Shown: positions 53,106-62,979 of the stretch, piece by piece
Numbering within the stretch: position 1 is the stretch's first letter
How the letters are laid out: every line of letters starts with the position of its first letter
Assembly: GCF_030269485.1 (NCBI RefSeq)
Contig: NZ_BSTL01000006.1
Span: 1-64,000, forward strand
From: Actinoplanes sp. NBRC 103695
Lineage (GTDB): Bacteria > Actinomycetota > Actinomycetes > Mycobacteriales > Micromonosporaceae
Length of the DNA stretch: 64,000 nucleotides
Direction of reading: 5' to 3'
Made by a program: the position numbers and the translations under genes
Notes under the pieces: model-generated
Database searches by the model: none
Told to the model about the DNA's origin: nothing
The model's input: only the letters and a program-made list of their open reading frames with translations

Positions 53106-54020
53106 TCAACGGACGAGGTCGGCGAAGGCGGTCCACCGGTCAGCCGTGTCTCCGGTGCGGACGGAATCGAGGCGTAGCCGGAACTCGTTGGCAATCCGGG
53201 GATCGGTGCCGAGCAGCGGTACGGCGGCGGCAATCATCTTCAGCTCTCGCGCCTGCCGCAGCAGAGGCCAGGCCGGGTCGTCCGTGACGTCGTAGCCGTA
53301 CGCGGCGGCGAGTCTCCCGTGCGACCCCGTGCGGCCGAAACGGGCCTCGTTTGCCGGAGCCGGGACCAGGTCGACCTGCCAGGGGCCGAGACAGGTGGCA
53401 TCGAAATCGCAGAGCAGCACGCGTCCGGACTTCCCGCGGAGCAGATTGCCCTCGTGCGCGTCTCCGTGCACCAGCCCGACGATCCCGCGTTCCGCGAACG
53501 CGCGCAGGCGAGGCTCAAGCTCCGCACACCAGAAGAGCAGGAAGTCACGGTCAGCCTCGTCGATCTCCTCAGCGTCGTCGAGGCGGGCTCGGACGTCCCC
53601 GATCGGATCCCACGCGGGTAGCGGTAGTCGGTCCACATCGATTTCATGGAACGTACGCAAGACCCGACCGAGATCCCCGGCGTCGGGGGGCGGGCCGTAC
53701 GGAACCACGTACTCCCACACGGTGGCGAGCAGCTCTCGGTCGGCTATCGGCTGTGTGGTGGTGAGCCGGCTGAGGCGGATCGTCGGCGCGTTCGCCTGGT
53801 CGAACCAGGCACCGAGCATGGCAACCTTGCGCACCCTGGCGTGCAGCGTGGTCGTGCGCGTGATCCGCACGACCAGTTCCGCGGCCGGCAGGGCGAATAC
53901 GGCGTTGTTGGCCAGGTGCAGCAGCTGCGCGCCGGTGACCTCGACGCCCAGCGCCGCGGCGATCCGGCCGAGGCTCTCCCACATCGCCGGCTCGGTGAAC
54001 CGGCCTGTAGGAGCGGTCAT
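53106..54020 (-). CDS. APH-fold phosphotransferase
   Basis: A 304-residue kinase. The catalytic loop is LVHGDAHEGNLLRG and the metal loop LLCDFDATCLGPWQVDLVP; the N-lobe contains AELVVRITRTTTLHARV. The family includes macrolide and aminoglycoside kinases. Its ATG overlaps the stop of a disrupted HTH regulator gene, a pair seen repeatedly in actinomycetes, so regulator and kinase belonged to one unit. Confidence 0.83.
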   Translation of the reverse strand: MTAPTGRFTEPAMWESLGRIAAALGVEVTGAQLLHLANNAVFALPAAELVVRITRTTTLHARVRKVAMLGAWFDQANAPTIRLSRLTTTQPIADRELLATVWEYVVPYGPPPDAGDLGRVLRTFHEIDVDRLPLPAWDPIGDVRARLDDAEEIDEADRDFLLFWCAELEPRLRAFAERGIVGLVHGDAHEGNLLRGKSGRVLLCDFDATCLGPWQVDLVPAPANEARFGRTGSHGRLAAAYGYDVTDDPAWPLLRQARELKMIAAAVPLLGTDPRIANEFRLRLDSVRTGDTADRWTAFADLVR

Positions 54021-54707
54021 ACGGCGGAGGAAACTGGTCGCGGCAGGGCTCGCACGAACTCGGCCACCGCCGGCCGGTCGATGTGTTTGCCCGCGTCGCG
54101 CCGCAGATCGGCGATCCGTTCGATTTCGCCGCCTGGTCGGATGGCAGTGAACGCGTCACTGGATTGGTCCAGTGCCCTTCTCGCACGGTCGAAGTCGCCG
54201 ATCGCAGCACGAGACGCGGCCTCGGCGCCTCTCAGAATCGTCGTCAGGCCTGGCGTCGCTCGATCGAGCTGTTGAGTTGCGAGGCGAAGGACCCCCAACG
54301 CCACGTCGGCCCGGCGACGTCGCCGGGTTCGGTCGCGAGTTCGGAAAGCAGATCGCCGGGAGCGTGCCACGGCGGTTCAGAGACGGGCGAAGCCGGTGTG
54401 CCGCCCCGTCGCTGATCTCGGGAGTGAGGTCCCCGAGGGGTGCAGAAAAGGCCAAGCTCGGCGTCCGTGACCACACCGAGGACCGCGCGCAGAGCCTCAC
54501 GCCTGCGCTGACGAGGCCAGCGGTATCGACCCTGCTCCAAGTGGCCGATCCAGGTCGCGTCGACCCGATCGGTCTCATCCCACGTGTTCCAGATGTAGGC
54601 GCTGACCGCGTCGGCGAGTTCCTGCCGGGAGAGGCCGAGACCCGATCCCGATGGGGACCGTAGCCGCGCACGTGCCTGGGCCAGCAGTGAGTTCGGATCG
54701 TCGCCCA
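54017..54707 (-). pseudogene. Frameshifted HTH transcriptional regulator
   Basis: From the GTG near 54707, one frame encodes a helix-turn-helix regulator start (SLLAQARARL, SRQELADAVSAYIWN, ATWIGHLEQGRYRWP, RREALRAVLG). It stops at 54244. A second frame, overlapping it and running to 54017, carries helical repeat-like sequence (LGVLRLATQQLDRATPGLTTILRG, EAASRAAIGDFDRARRAL) that looks like the real C-terminal part. A frame change near 54260-54320 is needed to join them. The total of about 230 codons is also short for this regulator type. It could instead be two genes, but the ATGA link with the kinase favours one broken gene. Confidence 0.6.
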
Positions 54708-54840
54708 CAGCCGCGTCCCTTCGCCGTCCTGACTCGGGTGTCACGGCGCCGCTGCGTACCGATGTCGATACGGCGCGGCGTCACGAACACCTTAACGTCG
54801 CGCCGCCCGGCCCAAGAGCCGGACGGCGTGACGACGGAGA

Positions 54841-55698
54841 TCAGGCGCGCTCGGCGGCTGCGACCGCGTTGCGGAAGAGCATCGCGACCGTGGTGGGGCC
54901 GACGCCGCCGACGCGCGGGGTGATCGCGCCGGCCACCTCGGCGACCGACTCGTCGACGTCCGGCAGCAGGCGGCGGCCCTCGTAGCGGACGCCCGCGCCG
55001 ATCACGGTCGCGCCCGGGCGGACGTGCTCGGGCTGGATGATGCCGGGGACGCCGGCGGCCGCGACGAGGACGTCGGCCCGGCGGGTGTAGCGGGACCAGT
55101 CCGGCACGCCGGTGTGCACCACGGTGACGGCGGCGTTGGCGGTCGGCCGTTTCTGCGCGAGCAGCATGGCCAGCGGGCGGCCGATGGTCGCGCCCCGGCC
55201 GAGGATCACCACCTCGTGCCCGGCGACCGGGATCTCGTAGTGGGCGAGCAGCGCCTCGATGCCGGCGGGCGTGCACGGGATCGGGCCGGGCAGGCCGCTG
55301 GACAACCGGCCCAGGTTGAGCGGGTGCATGCCGTCGACGTCCATGTCCGGGTCGACGGTCGCCAGGGCCGCGTCGTAGTCCAGGTGCCCGGGGATCGGGT
55401 ACTGGATGAGCAGCCCGTGTACCGCCGGGTCGTCGTTGAACCGGGCGATCACGCGGTGCAGGTCGGTCTGCGTGGTGTCGGCCGGCAGGTGCTCGTGCGG
55501 CGACACGAAGCCCAGCTCGGCGGCCTGCTTCTGCTTGATCCGGATGTACCCGGCGCTGGCCGGGTCGTCGCCGACCAGGATGGTGGCCAGGGCCGGTTCG
55601 ACGCCCCGCTCCCGGAGGGCCGCGGCGCGGCGGGCCACGTCGGCGAGCACGGCCTCGGCGACGGGTGCGCCGGGCAGCAGCCTTGCTTGGTCAGTCAT
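54841..55698 (-). CDS. folD: FolD, methylene-THF dehydrogenase/cyclohydrolase
   Basis: A 285-residue bifunctional enzyme of one-carbon metabolism interconverting 5,10-methylene-THF and 10-formyl-THF. Active-site Tyr51 and Lys55 lie in SAGYIRIKQKQ, with HGLLIQYPIPGHLD, DMDVDGMHPLN, and the NADP loop VILGRGATIGRPLA. The C-terminal TPRVGGVGPTTVAMLFRN is classic. It lies 135 bases downstream of the glycan-block genes, probably as a separate unit. Confidence 0.93.
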   Translation of the reverse strand: MTDQARLLPGAPVAEAVLADVARRAAALRERGVEPALATILVGDDPASAGYIRIKQKQAAELGFVSPHEHLPADTTQTDLHRVIARFNDDPAVHGLLIQYPIPGHLDYDAALATVDPDMDVDGMHPLNLGRLSSGLPGPIPCTPAGIEALLAHYEIPVAGHEVVILGRGATIGRPLAMLLAQKRPTANAAVTVVHTGVPDWSRYTRRADVLVAAAGVPGIIQPEHVRPGATVIGAGVRYEGRRLLPDVDESVAEVAGAITPRVGGVGPTTVAMLFRNAVAAAERA

Positions 55699-55833
55699 GC
55701 GAAGTCTCCCAACACTTCAGCCGTGGGCACCCAGGCGGACGGCGCCCACGACCGCGCTCCCCGATGGTGGTCGCCATCCTCGGTGCCGCCAGTCGCGTGA
55801 AGGAGACCAACCTACCCCGCGCCCCGGCGGCGG

Positions 55834-56730
55834 CTACTGGGCGGCCGCGACGATCACGGTGCGGTACGCCGCCGTGTCCCCCGCGCGATACAACCCGATC
55901 GTCATCCGGGTCGCCGAGGGCAGCCGGATCGTCGCGCCCCACACGCCGTCGCCGCCCGGGATGGTCCGCTCGACGGTCCGGTTCCCGGTCGGGTCGGTCG
56001 CCACCACCGTGTACGGCCCGTCCGCCTCGACCAGCCCCGACGCGCGGATGCTCACGTCCCAGCCGCCGTCCGTGCCCACCGGCCCCGGCAGGTCGGAGTA
56101 GAGCGTGGTGACGGTGACCCGGTAGCTGTCCTGCGAGTTCGCGTACGACAGCCAGCCCGCGCCGCCGAGCACGGCCAGCACCAGGAGCATCGGCAGCAGC
56201 TGCCGGACGACCATGCGCCGGTCGGCCTTCTGTTCCGCCGATCGGGGTGCGAACGGGCCGGGCCGCCGCGCAGCCGGGTCGGGGGCCGGGGCGTCGTCCC
56301 GGAAGATCGGGATGACCTGGGTCTCGGGGCCTTCTTCCTCGTCCTCCTCCTCGCCCTGCCAGACCCGCTCGGGCACCGCCTTGAGGGCGAGCACCGCGAG
56401 CGTGATCCCGGCCGTGCCGAGCGCCCACGAGATCCGGTCCAGCCGGAATCCGGCCACGTAGAGGCCCAGGCCGGCGACGATCATCGTGGCCAGGCTGAGC
56501 GCCGGGGTGAGGACGGTCCGCTCTACCGCGCTCAGCGTGCGGTACCGGAAGATCAGCGCGTTCAGGGCCAGGCCGGGCAGGAGCAGGCCGAGCGCCAGCC
56601 CGCCGGGGATGGCCAGGCCGCGCGGTCCGGCCAGCACCGCCGCCGCGGCCGCGATGGTGCACGCCGCGGTCAGCACCGGCGACGAGAGAAGCGCCGGGAC
56701 GGCCCGGATGCGGATCATGGTGCTGTTCAC
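55834..56730 (-). CDS. DUF1616-like membrane protein
   Basis: A 298-residue protein starting at a GTG that overlaps the upstream stop (TAGTG); an ATG at 56718 is an alternative. Four hydrophobic segments lie in residues 8-115, then an acidic linker (EEEDEEEG), one further membrane helix near 175-195, and an extracytoplasmic beta-rich domain with TVVATDPTGNRTVERTI. The layout fits the DUF1616 group found with surface glycan genes. Probably acts with the GT-C-like protein to which it is coupled. Confidence 0.75.
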   Translation of the reverse strand: MNSTMIRIRAVPALLSSPVLTAACTIAAAAAVLAGPRGLAIPGGLALGLLLPGLALNALIFRYRTLSAVERTVLTPALSLATMIVAGLGLYVAGFRLDRISWALGTAGITLAVLALKAVPERVWQGEEEDEEEGPETQVIPIFRDDAPAPDPAARRPGPFAPRSAEQKADRRMVVRQLLPMLLVLAVLGGAGWLSYANSQDSYRVTVTTLYSDLPGPVGTDGGWDVSIRASGLVEADGPYTVVATDPTGNRTVERTIPGGDGVWGATIRLPSATRMTIGLYRAGDTAAYRTVIVAAAQ

Positions 56731-59504
56731 TACTGCACCCCCATGCGATAGATCCGGACCGTGCCGTTGTCGTACAGCCGGTCCACGTCGACCAGCGAGT
56801 CGAACTTGGTGATCTGGCGCGTGGTGAGCGGCTCGGTGATCAGGCCGGCCCGCGGGTCGTTCTCGAAGTACGCCTCGCTCTGCGGCAGCTGGGTGCTCAA
56901 CCGGCGGTCCACCACCAGGTAGTTGACGCGGACCTGGTTGACCAGTTCGTCCTCGGCCAGGCCCCACTCGTCGGCGTAGTACAGCGGGCCGACCTCGCGG
57001 ACCGGGTCCTGCCGGCCGTACGTGGAGGCCAGCGACACCGACGTGACGTCGCCGCCCACCCGGTTGCCCGGGCCGAGCACCTGGAGCTCCCACTCGGCGG
57101 CGTCCACCCCGTACGCGTCCACCGACCGCTCGAATCCGCCGGCCAGGTACGGGCCCGGCAGCAGCGACCCCAGCGGCGGCCAGCCACCCGCCCGCGCGCC
57201 GATCATCAGCAGCGTGACCAGCGCCGAACCGGCCAGCACCCGGATCACCAGGTGGCGCCCGGTCGGCGGCGGCGTGGCCAGGGCCGGCGCCACCCAGTGC
57301 CGGCGCCCGGCGGTGTCCCGGGACGGCAGGATCTGCACCGCCCGGACCAGCGCGATCGCCGCGATGATCGAGATCGGCACGTAGGTGAACGTGGACAGCC
57401 GCCCGGCGATCTCCGGGCCGTTCTGGCCGAGGAACCGCACCGCGTTGCCGCCGAAGAACACCACGCCGCCGATCAGGGCGGCCCACCGCCAGCTGTCCCG
57501 GTCGTGCCGGGTGATCATGTCCCGGCCCACCGCGATGAACAGCACCAGCAGCCCGAGCAGGCCGGAGCCCTGCAGGATCAGCTGGTAGAGCGGGGCGGCC
57601 GGCGCCGCGGTGGAGGCGTCGCTGGTTCCGGCGATCATCGTGTTGACCGTGGCCGCGACCTGTTGGACGGGCTCCTCGAGGTAGCCGATCACGTCCCGGG
57701 CAACCAGCAGGATCCAGGCCGCCACCACGCCCAGCGCGATCAGCGGCATGGCCAGCGCCGACCAGCGTCGCGGCTTCTCGGTGAACATCTCGGTGACGCC
57801 GAGCAGCAGCAGCGTGGCGATCAGCGCGAACGCGGTCACGTGGTGGCTGACCGTGGTCATCACCATCGAGCCGATCGCGATCACCTGGAACGGCTTGCCG
57901 CCCTCGGCACGCCACCGCCGGGTCGCCCAGATCGTCAGCATGAAGAACGGCAGCGCGGCGGTCTGGTAGAGGAACATCGAGCTGAAGAACAGATAGTGCA
58001 GGGCCGTCGCGTACGTCGCGCAGGCCACGCCGGCGACCGCGGGGGAGTTGCTGGCCCGCAGCACGCAGACGAACAGCACGCCGACGAAGACCAGGTGCGC
58101 CACCCCGGCGACGATGATGCCGGCGCCGCTGACCGGCAGCCCGGTCATCGAGGCCATCGCGGCGCCCATCTCGGCCAGGCCGGGGAAATGCACCGCCGGC
58201 GGCAGGGCCGGGTTGGGCTGGAACAGCTTCCCGGTCTCCATGATCGTCGTGGTGGCCAGCCAGTGCTGCAGTTCGTCGGGGAACCGGAACTGGTCCGGGC
58301 TGTACATCCACTTGAGCAGGTACTGGTGGATCGCCAGACCCATGACCAGCAGGAACGATTCGGCTACCCCGGCCATGCGCCGGCTGAGCAGGCGCAGCAC
58401 GACCGGCGTGAAGACGACCACCTGGCCGATCCAGTAGGCGACCGGCGCGCTCTCGGCGCCCGACCGGCCACCGGTGTAGGAGAGCGCCACGAACAGGACG
58501 CCGAGGCTGGACAGCAGCAGCACCCAGGGCGCGCGGCCCAGGTCGTAGGGGCCGCCGCGGGGCGCCTTGCGGCGCTCGGTCGTGGGTTGCTCGACGCGGG
58601 CCGCCACCGGGATCTTCTGCGTACGCTCGCCGCGCCCCGGAACGATCAGGATGCGGCGGGTCTGCTCCGCCCCGGGGATGATCCGCCTGGTGTCCTCACC
58701 CGGGATGATCGTGATGGTCTCCTCGCCGGAAATGACGGGGATGACCTGGGTCGGGTGGTCGTCGACGCGAGCCTCAACCTCATGCTGAGGTTCACTCTCA
58801 TCCTCTACCTCAGGTTGAGAGTCGTCGGTTTCCTCCCGTTCTACGACCGCCGTTTCGTCGGTGATCACCGCTTCCGGGACGATCTCGGCGTCTTCCTCGG
58901 CGGAGTCCGGCTCGGCCGGTGCTGTGGCTTCCGCGGCATTCGCCTCTTCCGCCGGTTCCCCGGCGTCTTCCGCGGGCGCGTCCTCCGTCGTCTCTTCGAC
59001 GGTCTCGACGGCGGCCTCGGGCTCCTCGACGACCTCGGGCCCGGCCTCCGGCTCGGCCTCCGGCTCGGCCTCCGGCTCGGCCTCCGGCGTCTCTTCCTCG
59101 ACCGGCGGTGCTTCGACTTCCTCGACCGGCGGCGCCATCGCGGCGGCCTCCGCTTCGGCGGAGATCGGCTTGGCCGGCACGCCCTCGGTGGTCTGGACGT
59201 CGACAGCCGCCGAAGCCGAAGCCGTGGCCGCGCGGACCCGGGCGCTGCCGCGTGCCTTCTCGGGGCGGTGCGGCGTGCGGCCGTTCGGCACCTGGGCGGT
59301 GCCCCGGGCGCGGTCCTGGGCGGTCAGGTCCTGGGCGGTCGGGTCCGGGGCTTCCTCGGTCGCGGTCCGGTCAGCGGATCGCTGCTCAGACATCTCGGTG
59401 GCCTCCGCGGCGTCGGGGGACTCGGCGCCCTGGATCGACGTCACCGGAGCCGGCGGCCACCGCAGGGGCGGCGTACGCGGCTCGGGCGGGTCGTCCTTCG
59501 GCAT
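56730..59504 (-). CDS. GT-C-like multispanning membrane protein with disordered acidic N-terminus
   Basis: A 924-residue protein. Residues 1-320 are disordered and very Glu/Ala/Pro-rich, including four copies of a PEAE unit from a 12-bp DNA repeat (about 59043-59090). About twelve membrane helices follow (320-740), with an early extracellular loop (QFRFPDELQHW) carrying the acidic residues typical of polyprenyl-phosphate-sugar-dependent glycosyltransferases. A C-terminal extracytoplasmic domain ends the protein. The 59504 ATG is chosen because codon use is strongly biased to GC at third positions from there; an ATG at 59393 with a GGAGG site is the alternative. It probably transfers sugars outside the membrane. 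Confidence 0.78.
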   Translation of the reverse strand: MPKDDPPEPRTPPLRWPPAPVTSIQGAESPDAAEATEMSEQRSADRTATEEAPDPTAQDLTAQDRARGTAQVPNGRTPHRPEKARGSARVRAATASASAAVDVQTTEGVPAKPISAEAEAAAMAPPVEEVEAPPVEEETPEAEPEAEPEAEPEAGPEVVEEPEAAVETVEETTEDAPAEDAGEPAEEANAAEATAPAEPDSAEEDAEIVPEAVITDETAVVEREETDDSQPEVEDESEPQHEVEARVDDHPTQVIPVISGEETITIIPGEDTRRIIPGAEQTRRILIVPGRGERTQKIPVAARVEQPTTERRKAPRGGPYDLGRAPWVLLLSSLGVLFVALSYTGGRSGAESAPVAYWIGQVVVFTPVVLRLLSRRMAGVAESFLLVMGLAIHQYLLKWMYSPDQFRFPDELQHWLATTTIMETGKLFQPNPALPPAVHFPGLAEMGAAMASMTGLPVSGAGIIVAGVAHLVFVGVLFVCVLRASNSPAVAGVACATYATALHYLFFSSMFLYQTAALPFFMLTIWATRRWRAEGGKPFQVIAIGSMVMTTVSHHVTAFALIATLLLLGVTEMFTEKPRRWSALAMPLIALGVVAAWILLVARDVIGYLEEPVQQVAATVNTMIAGTSDASTAAPAAPLYQLILQGSGLLGLLVLFIAVGRDMITRHDRDSWRWAALIGGVVFFGGNAVRFLGQNGPEIAGRLSTFTYVPISIIAAIALVRAVQILPSRDTAGRRHWVAPALATPPPTGRHLVIRVLAGSALVTLLMIGARAGGWPPLGSLLPGPYLAGGFERSVDAYGVDAAEWELQVLGPGNRVGGDVTSVSLASTYGRQDPVREVGPLYYADEWGLAEDELVNQVRVNYLVVDRRLSTQLPQSEAYFENDPRAGLITEPLTTRQITKFDSLVDVDRLYDNGTVRIYRMGVQ

Positions 59505-59606
59505 CTAGGTCCCCGGCGGGCATCTGGTCTCGTGACATCTGTGGTCCCTGATCCGAGAATGCCTCGTACCAGGGCCACTTATCCGGTGTTCGGGGGATCG
59601 GCACGG

Positions 59607-60971
59607 TCAGGCGGCGCCCCGGGCCTTCGCGCGGGCGGCGCGGCGTCCCCGGAAGTACGCCCGCGGCCCGGCCAGCATCCCGCGCCGGTTGGCCTTGAGC
59701 AGCTCGCGCGGGAAGTCCTCCTGGAGAGTGGAGACGCGCAGGCTGTCCGACCCGGTCAGATCGCGCAGCGCGGTGGGCGCCAGCTTGATCAGCTGCCACA
59801 GCAGCCCCGGGCGGCTCAGGATCAGGCTGGTGTACGCCGCGGTGAGCCCCGCCCCGTACCCGACCATCTGCTTCTCCAGGCCGGCCAGGTCGCGCCGGTG
59901 GTAGTGGTGGGTGACCGCCGACGGCTGGTAGACGATCGTCCCGCCGCCGACCAGCACCTGGGTGAAGGCCAGGGTGTCCTCGGAGCCCATGGCGGGGGTG
60001 CCGGCGCCCAGCGCCACGTCGAAGCCGCCGATCCGCTCGATCACGCCGGGCCGGAACGTCATGTTCGCCCCGGTGCCGAACGGCGGCAGCGGGTAGAGCG
60101 GGCTCTGCTTGTGCGCGGTGGCGGGGCTGAACACGTCCGGCTTGAACCCGCGGCCCTTGCTGTGCCCGCCGAACTGCTCGAACCACAGCTGCGCCTGGGT
60201 CTCCAGTTCGGCGGGGACGATCACGCCGGAGATCACGTCGGCGTCCGGGTGGTCGGCGAGCGCCCGGGCGACCTCGGCCAGCCAGTTCACGTCGGCCCGC
60301 TCGTCGTCGTCGATCCAGGCCAGGATCTCCCCGGGCGCCGCCTTCACCGCGGTGTTCCGCGCGAAGGACAGTCCCGGCGTCGGCTCGCAGAGGTAGTCGA
60401 CGTGCCCGCGCTCGGCGGCCGCCTCGACCACGTTCCTGGTGACGTCGCTGGTCGGGGCGTTGTCCACGACCAGCACCCGGAAGGCCGGGTAGTTCATCGC
60501 GAGCAGGCTGTCCAGGCAGACGGTCAGGGCGTCGGGGTGCTCCCGGGTGCAGACCACGACCGTGATGTGCGGGGCGGTGGCCAGCACCTCGCGGCGGCGG
60601 GCCAGGAAGGCCGGCTCGGTGTCGGTGGTGATGCCGTCGATCGGCAGCGTGTCGAGGCCGAGCGAGGCCAGCTGGGGCTGCACGGCGACGCCGAGCTCGT
60701 GGTCGATGATCCGGCCGACGTCGGCCGGGCGCAGGCCCTTGAGCGGCACGTCGGTGAGCACGGTGCCGACCGGCTCGCCGAACAGCCGGACCAGCATCCA
60801 GGCCTTCAGCACCCGGCGGCCGTCCGCGGCGATGCCGGCGATCGTCGGCAGCGGGTCGGACAGGTCCACGTCGTGCACGGCGGCCGGGCGGGTGCCGCCG
60901 ACCGGCTCGACGGCCGGGCCGGTGAGCAGCTCGTTCGTCAGCCAGGCGGCGCCGTTGAGGTCGGTGGTCAT
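59607..60971 (-). CDS. Glycosyltransferase family 2
   Basis: A 454-residue enzyme. After an N-terminal 130-residue extension, the GT-A domain has ITVVVCTREHPDALTVCLDSLL, LVVDNAPTSD, SFARNTAV and the DXD-like WIDDDERAD. A later GSEDTLAFTQVLVGGG segment holds the acceptor-site ED. Likely adds a sugar to a lipid-linked or surface glycan. It overlaps the upstream GT2 gene by 4 bases. Confidence 0.88.
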   Translation of the reverse strand: MTTDLNGAAWLTNELLTGPAVEPVGGTRPAAVHDVDLSDPLPTIAGIAADGRRVLKAWMLVRLFGEPVGTVLTDVPLKGLRPADVGRIIDHELGVAVQPQLASLGLDTLPIDGITTDTEPAFLARRREVLATAPHITVVVCTREHPDALTVCLDSLLAMNYPAFRVLVVDNAPTSDVTRNVVEAAAERGHVDYLCEPTPGLSFARNTAVKAAPGEILAWIDDDERADVNWLAEVARALADHPDADVISGVIVPAELETQAQLWFEQFGGHSKGRGFKPDVFSPATAHKQSPLYPLPPFGTGANMTFRPGVIERIGGFDVALGAGTPAMGSEDTLAFTQVLVGGGTIVYQPSAVTHHYHRRDLAGLEKQMVGYGAGLTAAYTSLILSRPGLLWQLIKLAPTALRDLTGSDSLRVSTLQEDFPRELLKANRRGMLAGPRAYFRGRRAARAKARGAA

Positions 60972-61927
60972 CGGCTGGCCTCCAGCTCGGGGCGACGGGC
61001 GCCGCGCTTGGTCGAGAAGGTCTCCACCGCGCCGCCGAAGCCGGCCGCGGCGACACCGGCGAGCACGCTGCCGGCCTTGAGGGCGTGTGCGACGCCCGCG
61101 CCGCGCGACGCCGCGGCGATGTTGCGGACCACCGCCTTGGGCAGCGAGCGCAGGTAGTCACGCTCGGCGCCCAGGCTGTCGCCCTTGCTGTTGAGCCCGG
61201 CCATCTGGACCTTGCCGCGGCCCTCGGCGTAGCAGCGCCTGATGAAGAAGGAGAAGGTGGAGCGAACCGCCGGCACCTCGTGGCGGATCACCGCGTCCGG
61301 CACGTACATCCAGTGGCCGCTGGTCGCCTGGCTCATCCGGATGCACAGCTCGGTGTCCTCGGGGCGGTTCTGGCCGCCGAGTTTGCCGAATCCCGTGCGG
61401 AAGCCTCCGACTCCGACGAACGCCTCGCGCCGGACCACCATGCTGGCCGACCAGACGTTGCGGATCGGGGAGACCTCGGTGGGCATGCCGGCGTACGAGC
61501 CGCCGACCGCCCAGAGGAACTCCTCGGGCATCCAGCGCGGTGCCGTTCCCTCCCACGCCGGGCTGATCCCGCCGCCGGTGCCGACCACCTTCGGGTCGGC
61601 GAACGGCGCGACGAGGCTGCCCAGCCAGTCCGGCTCGGCAGTGATGTCGTCGTCCATGAACGCGATCAGCGCGGTGTGGGTGTGGAAGGCGCCGGTGTTC
61701 CGGTTGCCCGACACGCCCTGGGCGTACAGGTTCTCCAGCACCGTGACGCCTTGCAGGTCACGGCGGGCGCGGCGGTAGAGGGCCGGGTTGTGGTCGACGA
61801 CGACGACGATCTCGGCGGGGGTGTAGATCTGCGAGCGTGCGCACGCGACGGTGCGGACCAGCGAGGCCCAGCGCTGTTCGGTGTGCGTGGGGATCACGAT
61901 GCTGATCGCGGGACGGAGGTTCTCCAC
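60968..61927 (-). CDS. Glycosyltransferase family 2
   Basis: A 319-residue enzyme from a GTG start. ISIVIPTHTEQRWASLV, VVVVDHNP, GVSGNRNTGAF and MDDDITAEPDW give the nucleotide-sugar fold; RPEDTELCIRM is the ED motif. It lies 65 bases downstream of a third GT2 gene and overlaps the next one, forming a glycosyltransferase operon. Confidence 0.88.
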   Translation of the reverse strand: MENLRPAISIVIPTHTEQRWASLVRTVACARSQIYTPAEIVVVVDHNPALYRRARRDLQGVTVLENLYAQGVSGNRNTGAFHTHTALIAFMDDDITAEPDWLGSLVAPFADPKVVGTGGGISPAWEGTAPRWMPEEFLWAVGGSYAGMPTEVSPIRNVWSASMVVRREAFVGVGGFRTGFGKLGGQNRPEDTELCIRMSQATSGHWMYVPDAVIRHEVPAVRSTFSFFIRRCYAEGRGKVQMAGLNSKGDSLGAERDYLRSLPKAVVRNIAAASRGAGVAHALKAGSVLAGVAAAGFGGAVETFSTKRGARRPELEASR

Positions 61928-61992
61928 TTGGGGGACTCCTTGCGAGGGTGGAACAGGGACCGGTGGGAGCGGCGCGACGTGCGGTGGGGTCG

Positions 61993-62979
61993 TCAGTCGC
62001 CGGCGCGAGCTTCGAGGCGCTTCTTGATGTCGTCCGTGCGACCGGCGCCGACCTCGCGGAACGGGCCGCGGTTGACGTGTGCGCCTGCCGAGCGGGGGTC
62101 GGCGGGGTGCGCGGCCGCGGCCGGGCTGTTCCGGTTGACCTGCTCGAGACGGTTGCCGGTGGCCTGGGCGGGCACCTGGGCCGGCGTCAAGGTCACGTGG
62201 CCGGCGCGGCGGTTGCGGCGCATCCGGCCGTACTCGCTGAAGATCGTGCGCAGGACGCGGGCGCCGTCACGGAAGGTGTTGAGGTTGGTGACTCCGTGGA
62301 TGCGGGCGTGCTCCACGCTGCCGACCTCGCCGACCTTGAGCTTGTCCACCGCGGCCCGGATGTTGATCATCGTCTCGATCTCGAAGCCGTCGCCCCACAG
62401 CTTGCTGCCGTCGGCGTTGCGGGGGAGCCGCGTGTCGGGCAGGTCCAGCGACGGGACCACGCGGCGCCAGAACGCGTTGTAGCCGTAGCAGAGGTCGGTG
62501 AACTTCGTACCGAACAGTACGTTGACCACGATGTTCAGGCCGTCGTTGCCGAGCTTGCGCAGCTTGGTGATGTCGTGACTGTGGCCGCCGTGGCTGAACC
62601 GGGAGCCCTTGACGAACTCGTCGCCGGCCACCAGCTTCGCCACGAAGAGCGGGATCTCCTTGGGATCGGTCGACCCGTCGGCATCGATCATCACGATGAT
62701 GTCGCTGGTGCATGCAGCGAATCCGCAGGCCAGGGCATTGCCCTTGCCGGTGCGGGTCTGCTGCACGACGACCACGTCGGGCCGCAGCTCACGGGCCACC
62801 TCGACGGTCCGGTCCACCGAACCGCCGTCCACCAGGACGACCTCGTCGATGCCGTCCGGCAGGTCCGCGAAGACGTGCGGGAGGTTCCGCTCCTCGTTGA
62901 GGGTCGGAATCACGACGCTCACCGTCGGTGACTTTCCGCCGTAACTCGGCGTGTTGCCGGATGGCGTGGGCAGCTGCAT
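61993..62979 (-). CDS. Dolichol-phosphate-mannose-synthase-like glycosyltransferase (GT2)
   Basis: A 328-residue enzyme. VSVVIPTLNEERNLPHVF, EVVLVDGGSVDRTVEVA, GKGNALACGFAA, and MIDADGSTDPKEIP (DXD), followed by FVKGSRFSHGG, match polyprenyl-phosphate sugar synthases. Residues 265-328 are a basic, disordered tail. It probably makes a lipid-linked sugar donor for the GT-C-like protein. It is the first gene of the minus-strand block; a GAAGGGAC site precedes the ATG. Confidence 0.88.
   Translation of the reverse strand: MQLPTPSGNTPSYGGKSPTVSVVIPTLNEERNLPHVFADLPDGIDEVVLVDGGSVDRTVEVARELRPDVVVVQQTRTGKGNALACGFAACTSDIIVMIDADGSTDPKEIPLFVAKLVAGDEFVKGSRFSHGGHSHDITKLRKLGNDGLNIVVNVLFGTKFTDLCYGYNAFWRRVVPSLDLPDTRLPRNADGSKLWGDGFEIETMINIRAAVDKLKVGEVGSVEHARIHGVTNLNTFRDGARVLRTIFSEYGRMRRNRRAGHVTLTPAQVPAQATGNRLEQVNRNSPAAAAHPADPRSAGAHVNRGPFREVGAGRTDDIKKRLEARAGD

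Noticed and set aside
57252..61157. Open frame of 1301 codons on the plus strand across the glycosyltransferase block
   Set aside because: Antisense to GT2 and GT-C genes with strong motifs; no domain of its own.
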